From Bacteroidales bacterium (GTDB lineage Bacteria; Bacteroidota; Bacteroidia; Bacteroidales; P3): DNA of 21,179 nucleotides. Both the position numbers and the translations under genes were made by a program. Shown here piece after piece: positions 8,259 to 16,279 of this stretch. The first letter of the stretch is position 1; each line of letters starts with the position of its first letter. The stretch lies in the NCBI GenBank assembly GCA_004551865.1, contig SFPR01000030.1:1-21179 (forward strand), given 5' to 3'. A model generated the notes under the pieces. The model was not told the DNA's origin, made no database searches, and saw only the letters and a program-made list of their open reading frames with translations.

Positions 8259-8473
8259 TGTTCATCGAAGGCTTCAAGACGCTTTGTCAATTCCTGCACA
8301 TCTACTTCCACTTGCGAGAGACGCTTGTTGCAAAAGTCAAGCAGGCTTTCCGCTCTCTCGATTTCTTTTGTCAAAACATCAATATTCACATCGCTGTTCT
8401 CCAAGCGGTCAATTATCTGCCTGAGTTCGCTGTATGCCTGCTCATATGAGAGTGTTTCTTGCTCGTTTTCCAT
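8237..8473 (-). CDS. xseB: Exodeoxyribonuclease VII small subunit
   Basis: 78 residues, the normal size of XseB. The protein is a helical, coiled-coil-like chain with the family pattern LSYEQAYSELRQIIDRLE, then DVNIDVLTKEIERAESLLD and CNKRLSQVEVDV. It binds the large subunit to form exonuclease VII, which degrades single-stranded DNA to oligonucleotides in the cytoplasm. Its ATG overlaps the xseA stop by one base (TAATG), so translational coupling is likely. The last five residues and the TAA stop are written by the 21-bp repeat array, so the array has either invaded or been retained in the 3' end of the gene. Confidence 0.93.
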   Translation of the reverse strand: MENEQETLSYEQAYSELRQIIDRLENSDVNIDVLTKEIERAESLLDFCNKRLSQVEVDVQELTKRLEAFDEQNGELAE

Positions 8474-9738
8474 TATTGTTTTACCTTATTTATTGTTGAA
8501 ATGACCTCTCCGTCAGAAAAAACCGTCCTTATGGTGTCGCCTTCTTTGAGGTTGTTGGTCGAAAGCACCAGTTTGTTGTCCTTATAGGTCATGCTGTAAC
8601 CTTTTTTGAGCAAAAGGTCGGGACTAAGAAGCCGTAAATACTTGCATAGCAGGGTCAAGTCCTCCCTTTCTCTGCTCATTCTTCTTTTTATTTTCTCAAT
8701 AAGCTGCGTCCTTGTTTGAATAAGGTTTTGTTTTTCGCTGCTTATTATATATTTTGAATGCCGCAAAAGTTCGGTCTTTGTGTCTATAAGGCTCTGCCTT
8801 TCTTGGTTTAGTATGTCGCAGGAGCGTAAAAAGAGTGTATTTTTGGCTTCCGAGATGTTTTGAAGTGCCGTTTCGTGATATTCCAAAATCAAATTTGCCA
8901 AATCGGTGGGCGTGATGCAGTCATGCCATGCGGTTTGCTCTGCAACGGTTTGGTTAGTCGAATGACCTATACCCGTAATGACGGGAAGAGAACAAAGAGC
9001 CACCGCTCTGCAAAGCCGATAGTCGTTGTAGCAACTAAGTCCCACATCGCCACCTCCGCCTCTTATTATCAGAACTGCATCAAAAAACTCTGCCACAGCC
9101 TCAATCCTTTCAAATGCTTGGAGCATTGAATACACTGCTCCCTCCCCCTGCAAAAGCGAAGGAAAGAGATGAGTGAATATAGCGAACTTTTGGTTGCAAG
9201 ATGCGACCACTTTCATGAAGTCGTTATAGCCCTTGCTGCTTTCGACCGAGATAACGGCAAAACGTTTCGGAAGAGAAACAAGCTGCTTGGACTTGTTGAG
9301 ATTATATATCTTCTCTGCTTTGAGGCGTTCGATGCAGTTAATTCTCTGCTTTTCCAATTCGCCCAAGGTAAAGGAGGTATCAATGTCGATAATTCTCAGG
9401 CTCAGTCCGTGAAACTCGTCATACATTATCGTGGCACGAAACAATATGCTCACGCCGTCGGACAATGCTCCAATGCCGCAGCTAAGGAATTTCTCGTTTA
9501 TTCGCTTGAAATCACCATTCCAAATAACTGCTCTCATCTGAGCAACAATCACTTCGTCCTTTTTTTCTATCAAGTCGGGGAAAGCATGACCGCTGTAAGG
9601 ATAATGGTTCAATTTTATCATCTCTGCCCTTACCCAAAAAGAGGAACCGTACCTTGACGATATGGTACGCCTAATGCTCGCAGTAACTTCGCTGAGCGAA
9701 AAAGCCTTATCTCCTATACTTTGCTCAAAAACAGGCAT
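8473..9738 (-). CDS. xseA: Exodeoxyribonuclease VII large subunit
   Basis: 421 residues from ATG 9738; an upstream TTG at 9750 is less likely. The N-terminal OB-fold region (SLSEVTASIRRTI, then FWVRAEMIKLNHYPYSGHAF) binds single-stranded DNA. The catalytic core contains FAVISVESSKGYNDFM and VLIIRGGGGDVGLSCYND, followed by PVITGIGHSTNQTVAEQ, the conserved XseA active-site blocks. A long helical segment and the C-terminal LKKGYSMTYKDNKLVLS tail close the protein. It is paired with xseB. The ftcD terminator ends only about 20 bases upstream of its start, leaving almost no room for an independent promoter. Confidence 0.95.
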   Translation of the reverse strand: MPVFEQSIGDKAFSLSEVTASIRRTISSRYGSSFWVRAEMIKLNHYPYSGHAFPDLIEKKDEVIVAQMRAVIWNGDFKRINEKFLSCGIGALSDGVSILFRATIMYDEFHGLSLRIIDIDTSFTLGELEKQRINCIERLKAEKIYNLNKSKQLVSLPKRFAVISVESSKGYNDFMKVVASCNQKFAIFTHLFPSLLQGEGAVYSMLQAFERIEAVAEFFDAVLIIRGGGGDVGLSCYNDYRLCRAVALCSLPVITGIGHSTNQTVAEQTAWHDCITPTDLANLILEYHETALQNISEAKNTLFLRSCDILNQERQSLIDTKTELLRHSKYIISSEKQNLIQTRTQLIEKIKRRMSREREDLTLLCKYLRLLSPDLLLKKGYSMTYKDNKLVLSTNNLKEGDTIRTVFSDGEVISTINKVKQ

Positions 9739-9757
9739 CTGATGACACAAAAAGATA

Positions 9758-9791
9758 TAAAAAGCGGGAATAACCCACAGTCATTCCCGCT
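9758..9791 (-). terminator. Rho-independent terminator after ftcD (- strand)
   Basis: Read on the - strand, AGCGGGAAT (9791-9783) pairs with ATTCCCGCT (9771-9763) across an 11-nt loop, followed by TTTTT (9763-9759). It lies 14 bases downstream of the ftcD stop and about 20 bases upstream of the xseA ATG. Confidence 0.82.
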
Positions 9792-9805
9792 CGTTTGGTT
9801 ATTTG

Positions 9806-11503
9806 TTATTCGGATATTTGTTTCAAAACTTTTGCAGTGAACTCTTTTTCGATTGCCTCAGCCTTATCGACTATTGTCTGACCCTTTGAGATTATGTCAT
9901 TGACAAATTCTTTGTCGTTCAGACCGGAACAATTTATCTGCATGTTCATAAACGCTCCTATGCAGGCTGCTCGAGCGCACAATATGCCGACTGCGGCATC
10001 TGTAACCGAGTTCGGATTTCCTATCTCGACCATCTTTTGGCATATCTCGAACACTTCAAACGATTTGCAGAGAGTTCTGTACGGCACTTCGATAGCATAT
10101 TTTGTTGCAGCTTGAATTGCTTCTGTTCTCTTGGCTTTATCTTCGTCTGTCTTCTTTGGTAAGCCGAGTGCTTCCATGATTAGGTTGAACGAACGAGTGT
10201 CTTCATCGACCAAGAACAACAATTCGTCTTTTATTGCCTGACCTTTTTCTGCCACAACTGAGAACTCTTCCCATCTTTCGTCCCAACCGGCTTTGTGAGA
10301 CGAAAGGTTGGCAACCATTGTTCCCAATGCAGCTCCCAAAGCTCCCATATAAGCTGAGATGCTTCCGCCTCCCGGAGCAGGGCTTTCTGATGCTGTTTCG
10401 TTGGCAAAGCCTGTGCAGGTCATATCTACAAGTTTCTTTGCACTCTTGTCCTCAATCATATATTCGATAACCTTTTCCTGCGGATTGAAAGGCTTCAAAT
10501 CGTCCAATCCCATCGACTTTACGGCAATCTTTATCAACTCTGCCTCATCTACTCCCAACGAACGTTGTTGTTTTGCAAGGTAATACTTTCCTGCATCGAT
10601 GAGTGTCTTTTTCGGAACCAAGCCTACGATTTCCACACCGGTAACTCTCACTCCTCTTGCGGCAGCTTTTGCACATACTTCGTCAAAGCAGATATGCAAA
10701 GGTGAGACATTGGCGTCTGTAATGTTCATTGACACTTGTGCAATACCATATTCTTCAATGAACCAACCGATTGCCTTTGTACCTTTCAATGTTCCGGGAA
10801 TCATGATTGTCTTTCCGTTTTCATCTTTCATCGGTTTGCCGTTTGGTTTGCCGCCTTCTCTTTTTGGTCTTCCTTTTTCACGAACGTCAAACGCAATGGC
10901 ATTGGCTCTACGAGTGGAAGTGGTGTTGAGGTTGTAGTTTACCGCCAAAAGGAAGTCTCTTGCTCCCACTGCGGTTGCTCCGCTTTTTGCAACGCTTTCG
11001 CTCCATGCCGAAGGTCCGAAGTCGGGTTTCCAATCCTCAGAGCCTATTCTTGCACTCAAACCCTCATATTCGCCCTCACGACAAGAAGCAAGGTTCTTTC
11101 TCTTTGGCTCGAAGGCTGCCGATTCGTAGCAATATACCGGAATGCCAAGCTCAGAGCCTATTCTCTCTCCCAAACTTCTTGCATATTTTACGACCTCTTC
11201 CATTGTTATGTCAGCAACAGGGATTAGCGGACAGACGTCTGTTGCACCGAAACGAGGGTGGTCGCCATGGTGGTTTCTCATGTCGATAAGCTCTTGAGCC
11301 TTTGCAACCAAGCGAAAGGCTGCCTCGCATACGTTTTCGGGTTCACCAACAAAGGTTATAACCGTTCTGTTGGTCGAAGCACCCGGATCAACATCAAGAA
11401 GTTTCACTCCCTCAACTTTTTCAACCTCGGCAACAACCTGGTTGATTATATTCATGTCTCTGCCTTCTGAAATATTAGGCACACATTCAATTAACTGTTT
11501 CAT
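9806..11503 (-). CDS. ftcD: Bifunctional glutamate formiminotransferase / formiminotetrahydrofolate cyclodeaminase
   Basis: 565 residues, full length for the fused enzyme. The first domain (MKQLIECVPNISEGRD, then RNHHGDHPRFGATDV with catalytic His82) transfers the formimino group from formiminoglutamate to tetrahydrofolate, the last step of one histidine-degradation route. The middle formiminotransferase C-domain contains NYNLNTTSTRRANAIAF and ITDANVSPLHICFDEV. The C-terminal cyclodeaminase domain, from about residue 355, has ESPAPGGGSISAYMGALGAA and NSVTDAAVG and releases ammonia to give methenyl-THF. No hutH, hutU or hutI lies in the window, so the gene stands alone here. It has its own promoter (11534-11564) and terminator (9758-9791). 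A 21-bp repeat array starts just upstream of the promoter. Confidence 0.96.
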   Translation of the reverse strand: MKQLIECVPNISEGRDMNIINQVVAEVEKVEGVKLLDVDPGASTNRTVITFVGEPENVCEAAFRLVAKAQELIDMRNHHGDHPRFGATDVCPLIPVADITMEEVVKYARSLGERIGSELGIPVYCYESAAFEPKRKNLASCREGEYEGLSARIGSEDWKPDFGPSAWSESVAKSGATAVGARDFLLAVNYNLNTTSTRRANAIAFDVREKGRPKREGGKPNGKPMKDENGKTIMIPGTLKGTKAIGWFIEEYGIAQVSMNITDANVSPLHICFDEVCAKAAARGVRVTGVEIVGLVPKKTLIDAGKYYLAKQQRSLGVDEAELIKIAVKSMGLDDLKPFNPQEKVIEYMIEDKSAKKLVDMTCTGFANETASESPAPGGGSISAYMGALGAALGTMVANLSSHKAGWDERWEEFSVVAEKGQAIKDELLFLVDEDTRSFNLIMEALGLPKKTDEDKAKRTEAIQAATKYAIEVPYRTLCKSFEVFEICQKMVEIGNPNSVTDAAVGILCARAACIGAFMNMQINCSGLNDKEFVNDIISKGQTIVDKAEAIEKEFTAKVLKQISE

Positions 11504-11533
11504 ATTTCAAAAATTTGTTACTCAAAAACGCTG

Positions 11534-11564
11534 CAAAGTTCGTAAAAAAAGCCATAATGACAAA
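11534..11564 (-). promoter_or_regulatory. Promoter for ftcD
   Basis: Read on the - strand, TTTG (11564-11561), a 19-nt spacer and GAACTTTG (11541-11534) match the Bacteroidota consensus, with G instead of T at the first -7 base. Initiation near 11528 would give a leader of about 25 nt. The first recognisable repeat unit (11568-11579) sits 3 bp upstream of the -33 element. Confidence 0.72.
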
Positions 11565-11567
11565 ATA

Positions 11568-11699
11568 AAAACGGCACTGATGTTTTCCAAACAAAACAAG
11601 GCGTGAAATAAAACGCCCTTTTGACAAAATAAAACGCCGTTTTAATCAAGCGAAACGGCGTTTTGGCAGAGCAAAACGCCGTTTCATTTCAACAAAACC
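11568..11699. repeat. Array 3 of the 21-bp palindromic repeat in a divergent promoter region
   Basis: Clear units start at 11610, 11631, 11652 and 11673. A half-match (AAAACGGCACTG) at 11568 is exactly 42 bp before the first, and a right-hand remnant (AAAACC) at 11694 keeps the same 21-bp phase. The intervening slot at 11589 has lost the core. The unit at 11610 has CGCCC in place of CGCCG. The array lies between ftcD (-) and the small secreted protein (+). Apart from the array and the two promoters I see nothing else in 11504-11898. Confidence 0.88.
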
Positions 11700-11804
11700 T
11701 AAATCAGTAATTGTCAATAGGTTAGAAGACATATTTCAAGCGACAAAAACTGCAATTATTGCATAATTATTGTTGCATGAATGATAGAAATAAAAATAAA
11801 TTCG

Positions 11805-11812
11805 TACATTTG
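11805..11812 (+). promoter_or_regulatory. Candidate -7 element for the secreted protein at 11899
   Basis: TACATTTG is a perfect TAnnTTTG -7 box, about 87 bases upstream of the start codon. No good TTTG lies at the usual distance, and the surrounding sequence is very AT-rich, so the -33 half is weak or missing. Confidence 0.5.
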
Positions 11813-11898
11813 CCATGTTGTTATCATGAAAGAAATTTCACAATCAACAGAGCTAAGAAATGATTTTGAGCATTAACAAACAAAGAAAACAGATTATG

Positions 11899-12630
11899 AT
11901 GAAAAAGATTTTGATTTTAGCAATGACGGTTATCCTTTCATCAGGAGCTTTTGCACAAAGAGAGGTTACAAAGTTCCTCGGAATACCGGTAGATGGTACA
12001 AAACAATCCATGATTCAGAAGTTAAAAGCCAAGGGCTTTACTTATGATCAACAAAAAGACCGTTTGTATGGTGAATTTAACGGAGCAGAAGTCAGCATCT
12101 CTGTTCAAACAAACGGGAACAAGGTTTGGCGAATTGTTATTACTGATGAAATAGACAGAAGTGAAAATCAGATAAGAATACGATTTAATAATCTTGTAAA
12201 CCAATTTGAGAATAATAACAAGTATATGCCATATAAAAAAGACTCTCAAACGCTGAGCGACAATGAAGACATCAGTTATGAAATTTCTGCAAACGACAAA
12301 CAATACGCCGCAATTTTCTATCAGTATTCCAAAGACGCTCCTGAATTTAGTGATATTTTAACTCTGCAAAAAGAATACGGAGAAAGATATGCAAAAGAAT
12401 TAAAAGAATATTTGAGTCAATTCACCGAAGAGCAATTAGAAAACCCGACAGAAGAAATGGTGGAAAACTCGAAGAAAATATTAAATCAGTCAGTTCAAAG
12501 TGTAATGACAATGAATGATTTAATTAGTAAAAAGGTGGTTTGGTTCACAATAGGCGGAGCATACGGAAAATACTACATAACCATGTTCTACGAAAACGGC
12601 TATAACGAAGCCGATGGTAGTGATTTGTAA
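11899..12630 (+). CDS. Exported protein of unknown function
   Basis: 243 residues from ATG 11899 (the adjacent ATG at 11896 is equally possible); upstream in-frame ATG 11860 would add an unnatural charged extension. A clear signal peptide (MKKILILAMTVILSSGAFAQ) directs it to the periplasm or outer membrane. The mature part begins REVTKFLGIPVDGTKQSMIQ, followed by LKAKGF, a pattern I associate with small secreted Bacteroidales proteins of unknown role. No enzyme motif is visible, and there is a Glu-rich helical stretch in the middle (about residues 150-200). It is more AT-rich than its neighbours. It appears to be a single-gene unit, with its own -7 box and hairpins downstream. Confidence 0.78.
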   Translation: MKKILILAMTVILSSGAFAQREVTKFLGIPVDGTKQSMIQKLKAKGFTYDQQKDRLYGEFNGAEVSISVQTNGNKVWRIVITDEIDRSENQIRIRFNNLVNQFENNNKYMPYKKDSQTLSDNEDISYEISANDKQYAAIFYQYSKDAPEFSDILTLQKEYGERYAKELKEYLSQFTEEQLENPTEEMVENSKKILNQSVQSVMTMNDLISKKVVWFTIGGAYGKYYITMFYENGYNEADGSDL

Positions 12631-12666
12631 TTCACTAATCCCATAAAGAGAAAAAACTAAATCGAG

Positions 12667-12689
12667 ATACAATAAGTTGCTTATTGTAT
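12667..12689. other. Perfect 10-bp hairpin downstream of the secreted-protein gene
   Basis: ATACAATAAG and CTTATTGTAT flank a TTG loop. The stem is AT-rich and has no T-run after it. It lies 37 bases after the stop codon and could be an mRNA 3'-end structure, upstream of the stronger hairpin at 12702. Confidence 0.6.
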
Positions 12690-12701
12690 TCATACAACTA
12701 A

Positions 12702-12734
12702 AAAGCGGTGTGAGGTTTATCACATCGCTTTCTT
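12702..12734 (+). terminator. Probable terminator of the secreted-protein gene
   Basis: AAAGCGGTGTGA pairs with TCACATCGCTTT (one G-T pair) across a 6-nt loop, then TTTCTT. The T-tail is short, so efficiency is uncertain. Confidence 0.6.
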
Positions 12735-12769
12735 GATATGAGAAAGCGGCATTTTTGCTTTGGTGTGTC

Positions 12770-12797
12770 TTGCTTTCGGGTATTTTGCTTAATTTTG
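12770..12797 (+). promoter_or_regulatory. Promoter placed for a leaderless CCA-adding enzyme mRNA
   Basis: TAATTTTG (12790-12797) fits TAnnTTTG, and TTG at 12770-12772 is a possible -33 with a short 17-nt spacer. The ATG of the next gene begins only 4 bases after the -7 box, so transcription should start at or next to the A of the ATG. Confidence 0.55.
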
Positions 12798-12801
12798 CAC
12801 T

Positions 12802-14229
12802 ATGGCTGATTTGAAAGAAAAATTGTGTTTCCCTGTCTTTGAGATTATCGGGCAGGCGGGTGATGAGTTGGGATTGGACACTTACGTTGTCGGAGGCTTT
12901 GTTCGCGACAGCATCATGGGCAGGGAATGTAAGGATATTGACATTGTTACTATCGGAAGCGGAATAGAGCTTGCCAAAAAGGTGCAGGAAAAAATTGGGG
13001 GCAAATCCAATATCTCTGTTTTCAAGAACTTCGGTACTGCAATGTTGCACTTTTGGGACAAGGGCGAAGATTGGCAGGTGGAGTTTGTCGGTGCAAGAAA
13101 GGAAAGTTACTCTCATTCTTCCCGAAAGCCTGTTGTGGAAAACGGAACGCTCGAAGACGACCAAAACAGGCGAGACTTTACCATAAATGCAATGGCTATC
13201 TGTCTGAACAAAGACCGATATGGCGAACTGCTTGACCCATTTGAGGGAAGGGAAGACATAAGACGGCATATCATTCGCACGCCTCTTGATCCTGATATAA
13301 CGTTTTCGGACGACCCTTTGAGAATGTTGCGTGCAATTCGCTTTGCGTGCAGGCTCGACTTTTCCATTCACCCCGACACCTTCGACGCCATAAAACGCAA
13401 TGCTCACAGAATTGAGATTGTTTCAATGGAAAGAAACATCGAAGAGATAAACAAGATGATTACTTCGGACTATCCCTCGATGGGTTTAAGGCTTTTGGAC
13501 AAAAGCGGCTTGCTTGAACTGTTGTTTCCTGAGCTTGTGAAACTCAAAGGTACCGAATCGGTGGGCGAAAAGTCCCACAAAGACAACTTCAAACACACTC
13601 TCGAAGTGTTGGACAATGTTTCCAAGATGTCCGACAAGCTCTATTTGCGTTGGGCTGCAGTACTTCACGACATAGGAAAGCCCTACTGCAAACGCTTTGA
13701 CGAAAAAATAGGATTTTCTTTCCATGGTCATGAAATTAAAGGCAGCAGAATGGTAAAGCCGATTTTCAGAAGGCTGAAACTACCCCTTAATGAGAAGATG
13801 AAATATGTCGAAAAATTAGTACTGCTTCACCTTCGCCCCATTGTGTTGGCAGAAGATGTGGTAACCGATTCGGCAGTAAGGAGATTGTTGTTTGATGCAG
13901 GAGACGACATTGACGATTTGATGCTTCTGTGCAGGGCTGACATTACTTCAAAAAACATCAACAAGGTCAAGAAGTTCATGAACAACTTTGAGATTGTGGA
14001 GCGTAAGATGAGGGAAATTGAGGAAAAAGACCGCATAAGGAACTTCCAGCCACCTGTTTGCGGAGAAGACATCATGGAAATCTTCTCTCTGTCGCCTTGC
14101 AGGGAGGTAGGAGTTCTCAAAACGATAATCAAAGATGCCATTTTGGACGGAAAAATTCCCAATGAACGCAATGCGGCTTTACAGTTGCTCTATCAAGAGG
14201 CCGAAAAGTTAGGATTGAAACGCCAATGA
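12802..14229 (+). CDS. cca: CCA tRNA nucleotidyltransferase with HD domain
   Basis: 475 residues, the usual length of the Bacteroidota class II enzyme. It adds or repairs the 3' CCA of tRNAs from CTP and ATP. The N-terminal nucleotidyltransferase head has VVGGFVRDSIMG (residues 29-40) and the metal-binding KDIDIV (D45, D47). Then come RRDFTINAMA and DDPLRMLRAIRFACRLDF of the neck. A C-terminal HD domain has WAAVLHDIGKP and FHGHEIKGSRM. The start cannot be moved downstream without losing the GG motif, so the ATG sits right at the promoter. It is followed by miaA with a 4-base ATGA overlap, pairing two tRNA-maturation enzymes. Both tRNA genes seen in this window lack encoded CCA and so depend on this activity. 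A poly(A) polymerase role is an alternative within the family. Confidence 0.94.
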   Translation: MADLKEKLCFPVFEIIGQAGDELGLDTYVVGGFVRDSIMGRECKDIDIVTIGSGIELAKKVQEKIGGKSNISVFKNFGTAMLHFWDKGEDWQVEFVGARKESYSHSSRKPVVENGTLEDDQNRRDFTINAMAICLNKDRYGELLDPFEGREDIRRHIIRTPLDPDITFSDDPLRMLRAIRFACRLDFSIHPDTFDAIKRNAHRIEIVSMERNIEEINKMITSDYPSMGLRLLDKSGLLELLFPELVKLKGTESVGEKSHKDNFKHTLEVLDNVSKMSDKLYLRWAAVLHDIGKPYCKRFDEKIGFSFHGHEIKGSRMVKPIFRRLKLPLNEKMKYVEKLVLLHLRPIVLAEDVVTDSAVRRLLFDAGDDIDDLMLLCRADITSKNINKVKKFMNNFEIVERKMREIEEKDRIRNFQPPVCGEDIMEIFSLSPCREVGVLKTIIKDAILDGKIPNERNAALQLLYQEAEKLGLKRQ

Positions 14230-15119
14230 GACCAAAGAGACTTATAGTTGTTGTAGGAGCTACTGCAACAGGCAAGACTGCCGAAAGCATTCGCATTGCC
14301 AAACTGCTCTCAACTGAGATTGTCTCTTCGGATTCGAGACAGTTTTATAAGGAAATGAACATAGGTGTTGCCCGTCCGAGCCACGAAGAACTGCAAAGCG
14401 TGCCTCATCATTTGATTGCCCACATTTCGGTAAAGCAGAAGTACAATGTGGCAATGTATGAGCAGGAGGCACTCAGACAAATCGAAGATATATTTCGGTC
14501 GAAAGACGATGTGGTACTTGCAGGCGGCAGCGGATTGTACATCAAAGCCGTATGCGAAGGCATTGACGACATTCCGGAAGCCGACGAGGGTATAAGAGCA
14601 GAGCTTAACGAACTTTTTGCGACCCGAGGCATAGAGCCGTTGCAACAAGAGCTGAAAGCAAAAGACCCCGAATACTATTCTCTTGTCGATAAGTGCAATC
14701 ACATAAGACTGATAAGAGCTTTGGAAGTATGTAGAGCAACAGGAAAAACATTCTCTTCATTCAGAAAGCAGGACAAAGCACACAGAGAGTTCAAAATTGT
14801 GAAGATCGGAATAAGACGAAAGAGAGAAAATCTTTTGGAACGTATATATAAAAGAGTGGATTTGATGATGGAGCAGGGCTTACTCGCCGAAGTAGAGGGT
14901 CTTTTGCCCCTCAGAGATTATCCTGCACTCAACTCGGTGGGATATAAAGAGCTTTTTGAATACTTGGACGGCAAGACAACACTCTCTCAAGCCGTCGAAA
15001 ACATAAAAATCAACACTCGCCGCTACGCAAAGAGGCAGATGACTTGGTTTTGTAAAGATAAGGAGATACAATGGTTCGATGCAGAAAAAGAATTGCAATG
15101 GAATTGGTTGCTAAGGTAG
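14226..15119 (+). CDS. miaA: tRNA dimethylallyltransferase MiaA
   Basis: 297 residues, close to the family norm. MiaA adds a dimethylallyl group to N6 of A37 in tRNAs that read UNN codons. The P-loop GATATGKT lies at residues 11-18. SSDSRQFYKEMNIGVARPS carries the catalytic Asp and the tRNA-contact segment. LAGGSGLYIKAV, LIRALEVCRATGKTFS, SVGYKELFEYL and TRRYAKRQMTWF are the remaining family signatures. Its ATG overlaps the CCA-adding enzyme stop as ATGA, so the two are probably translationally coupled. Its last 49 bases also encode the start of the next gene in another frame. Confidence 0.96.
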   Translation: MRPKRLIVVVGATATGKTAESIRIAKLLSTEIVSSDSRQFYKEMNIGVARPSHEELQSVPHHLIAHISVKQKYNVAMYEQEALRQIEDIFRSKDDVVLAGGSGLYIKAVCEGIDDIPEADEGIRAELNELFATRGIEPLQQELKAKDPEYYSLVDKCNHIRLIRALEVCRATGKTFSSFRKQDKAHREFKIVKIGIRRKRENLLERIYKRVDLMMEQGLLAEVEGLLPLRDYPALNSVGYKELFEYLDGKTTLSQAVENIKINTRRYAKRQMTWFCKDKEIQWFDAEKELQWNWLLR

Positions 15120-16273
15120 GCTTTTGTGTATGGCTTGCGGCTTTTTACAACTTGGCAACGGCACAAGAAGAGAATAAAACCAACCTTATATATAATGGTT
15201 CGTTTGAACAGCATTCGGCTTGCCCGCAAAAGATTGAGCCATACGGCTATATGTCGGAAGTAGATGCGTGGTGGCAGCCCACGGGCGGTTCTTCGGACTA
15301 TTATAATCCCTGCGGAGGCAAGCAATGTCAAGTACCGAAAAACAAACTCGGCTATCAATATCCCCATACCGGCGATGGCATGGTGGGAATTTACACTTCA
15401 AAGACAGATTATCGCGAATACATTCAGACAGAGCTGAAAGAACCATTGCAAAAGGGAGAAAGATACCGATTAAGTTTCTTTGTAAGTCTTTCGGAACTCT
15501 CTACAGGAGCAGTGGCGACCATAGGAGGATTGTTTACCGCCGAAAGAATTAGCGATAACACCAGAGAACTATTCACAAACAACGACAAGACTCACTATTC
15601 CAACGGTATAAAGCAAAAAATCTCCAAAATATTTCACCCACAGGTGGTAAACCCTTTTGAAAACCCGCTCTTAGACACCGAAAAGTGGCAAAAAATCGAA
15701 GGAGAATTCGTTGCCCAAGGCGGAGAACGCTTCCTGACAATAGGAAACTTCTACCCTGCTGAACAAAGCAATGTTTTGTTTCCTGCTTATCTGAAAGAAA
15801 TCTTGCCGGGTGCCTATTACTACATTGATGACGTCGAGTTGTATTGTCTGACTTGCAATCAAAAGCAAGAAATTGTCGAGAAGCAGGTTACAATCACCAA
15901 GACGAAAAACGAGAAAGAGTATCAAGTCGGTCAGATTTTTGTGTTGGAAAACATTTTTTTCGATTTTGATAAGAGCGTGTTGCTGCCTCAGAGCTTTGTT
16001 GAACTGCAAAAGCTGATTGAAATACTCTCTGCCAATCCCAAAATGACAATAGAACTTTCGGGACACACCGACAGCAAAGGTAAAGACAAGTATAACAAGG
16101 TTTTGAGCGAGAACCGTGCGAAGGCTGTCTATGATTATCTTGTCGGAAGAGGAATTGACAAGAGCCGATTGAAGTATAAGGGCTACGGAGCGACAATGCC
16201 GATTGCGGACAACTCAACCGACGAGGGTAGAGCTAAGAACCGACGTGTGGAATTTAAGATAATTTCGATGTAA
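15071..16273 (+). CDS. OmpA-family outer-membrane protein with N-terminal NGSFE-type domain
   Basis: 400 residues if started at ATG 15071, which has a well-placed AAGGAG five bases upstream (15060-15065). ATG 15098 would also leave a signal peptide (h-region VGFCVWLAAFYNLATA). The N-terminal half begins NLIYNGSFEQHSACP and ends with YYIDDVELYC, resembling a carbohydrate-binding-like beta-sandwich seen in Bacteroidota surface proteins. The C-terminal OmpA domain (about residues 290-400) has FDFDKSVLLP, ELSGHTDSKG, LSENRAKAVYDYL and GRAKNRRVEFKI, which bind peptidoglycan diaminopimelate. It probably links the outer membrane to the wall. It overlaps miaA by 49 bases, and the methyltransferase follows after 6 bases. 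Confidence 0.9.
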   Translation: MVRCRKRIAMELVAKVGFCVWLAAFYNLATAQEENKTNLIYNGSFEQHSACPQKIEPYGYMSEVDAWWQPTGGSSDYYNPCGGKQCQVPKNKLGYQYPHTGDGMVGIYTSKTDYREYIQTELKEPLQKGERYRLSFFVSLSELSTGAVATIGGLFTAERISDNTRELFTNNDKTHYSNGIKQKISKIFHPQVVNPFENPLLDTEKWQKIEGEFVAQGGERFLTIGNFYPAEQSNVLFPAYLKEILPGAYYYIDDVELYCLTCNQKQEIVEKQVTITKTKNEKEYQVGQIFVLENIFFDFDKSVLLPQSFVELQKLIEILSANPKMTIELSGHTDSKGKDKYNKVLSENRAKAVYDYLVGRGIDKSRLKYKGYGATMPIADNSTDEGRAKNRRVEFKIISM

Positions 16274-16279
16274 AAGACC

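Noticed and set aside
8164..8424. + strand frame encoding KIKRRF heptads through array 2
   Set aside because: It starts inside aroQ, runs antisense through xseB, and its open frame follows from the 21-bp period. No start signal or family supports it. It is kept only as part of the heptad observation.
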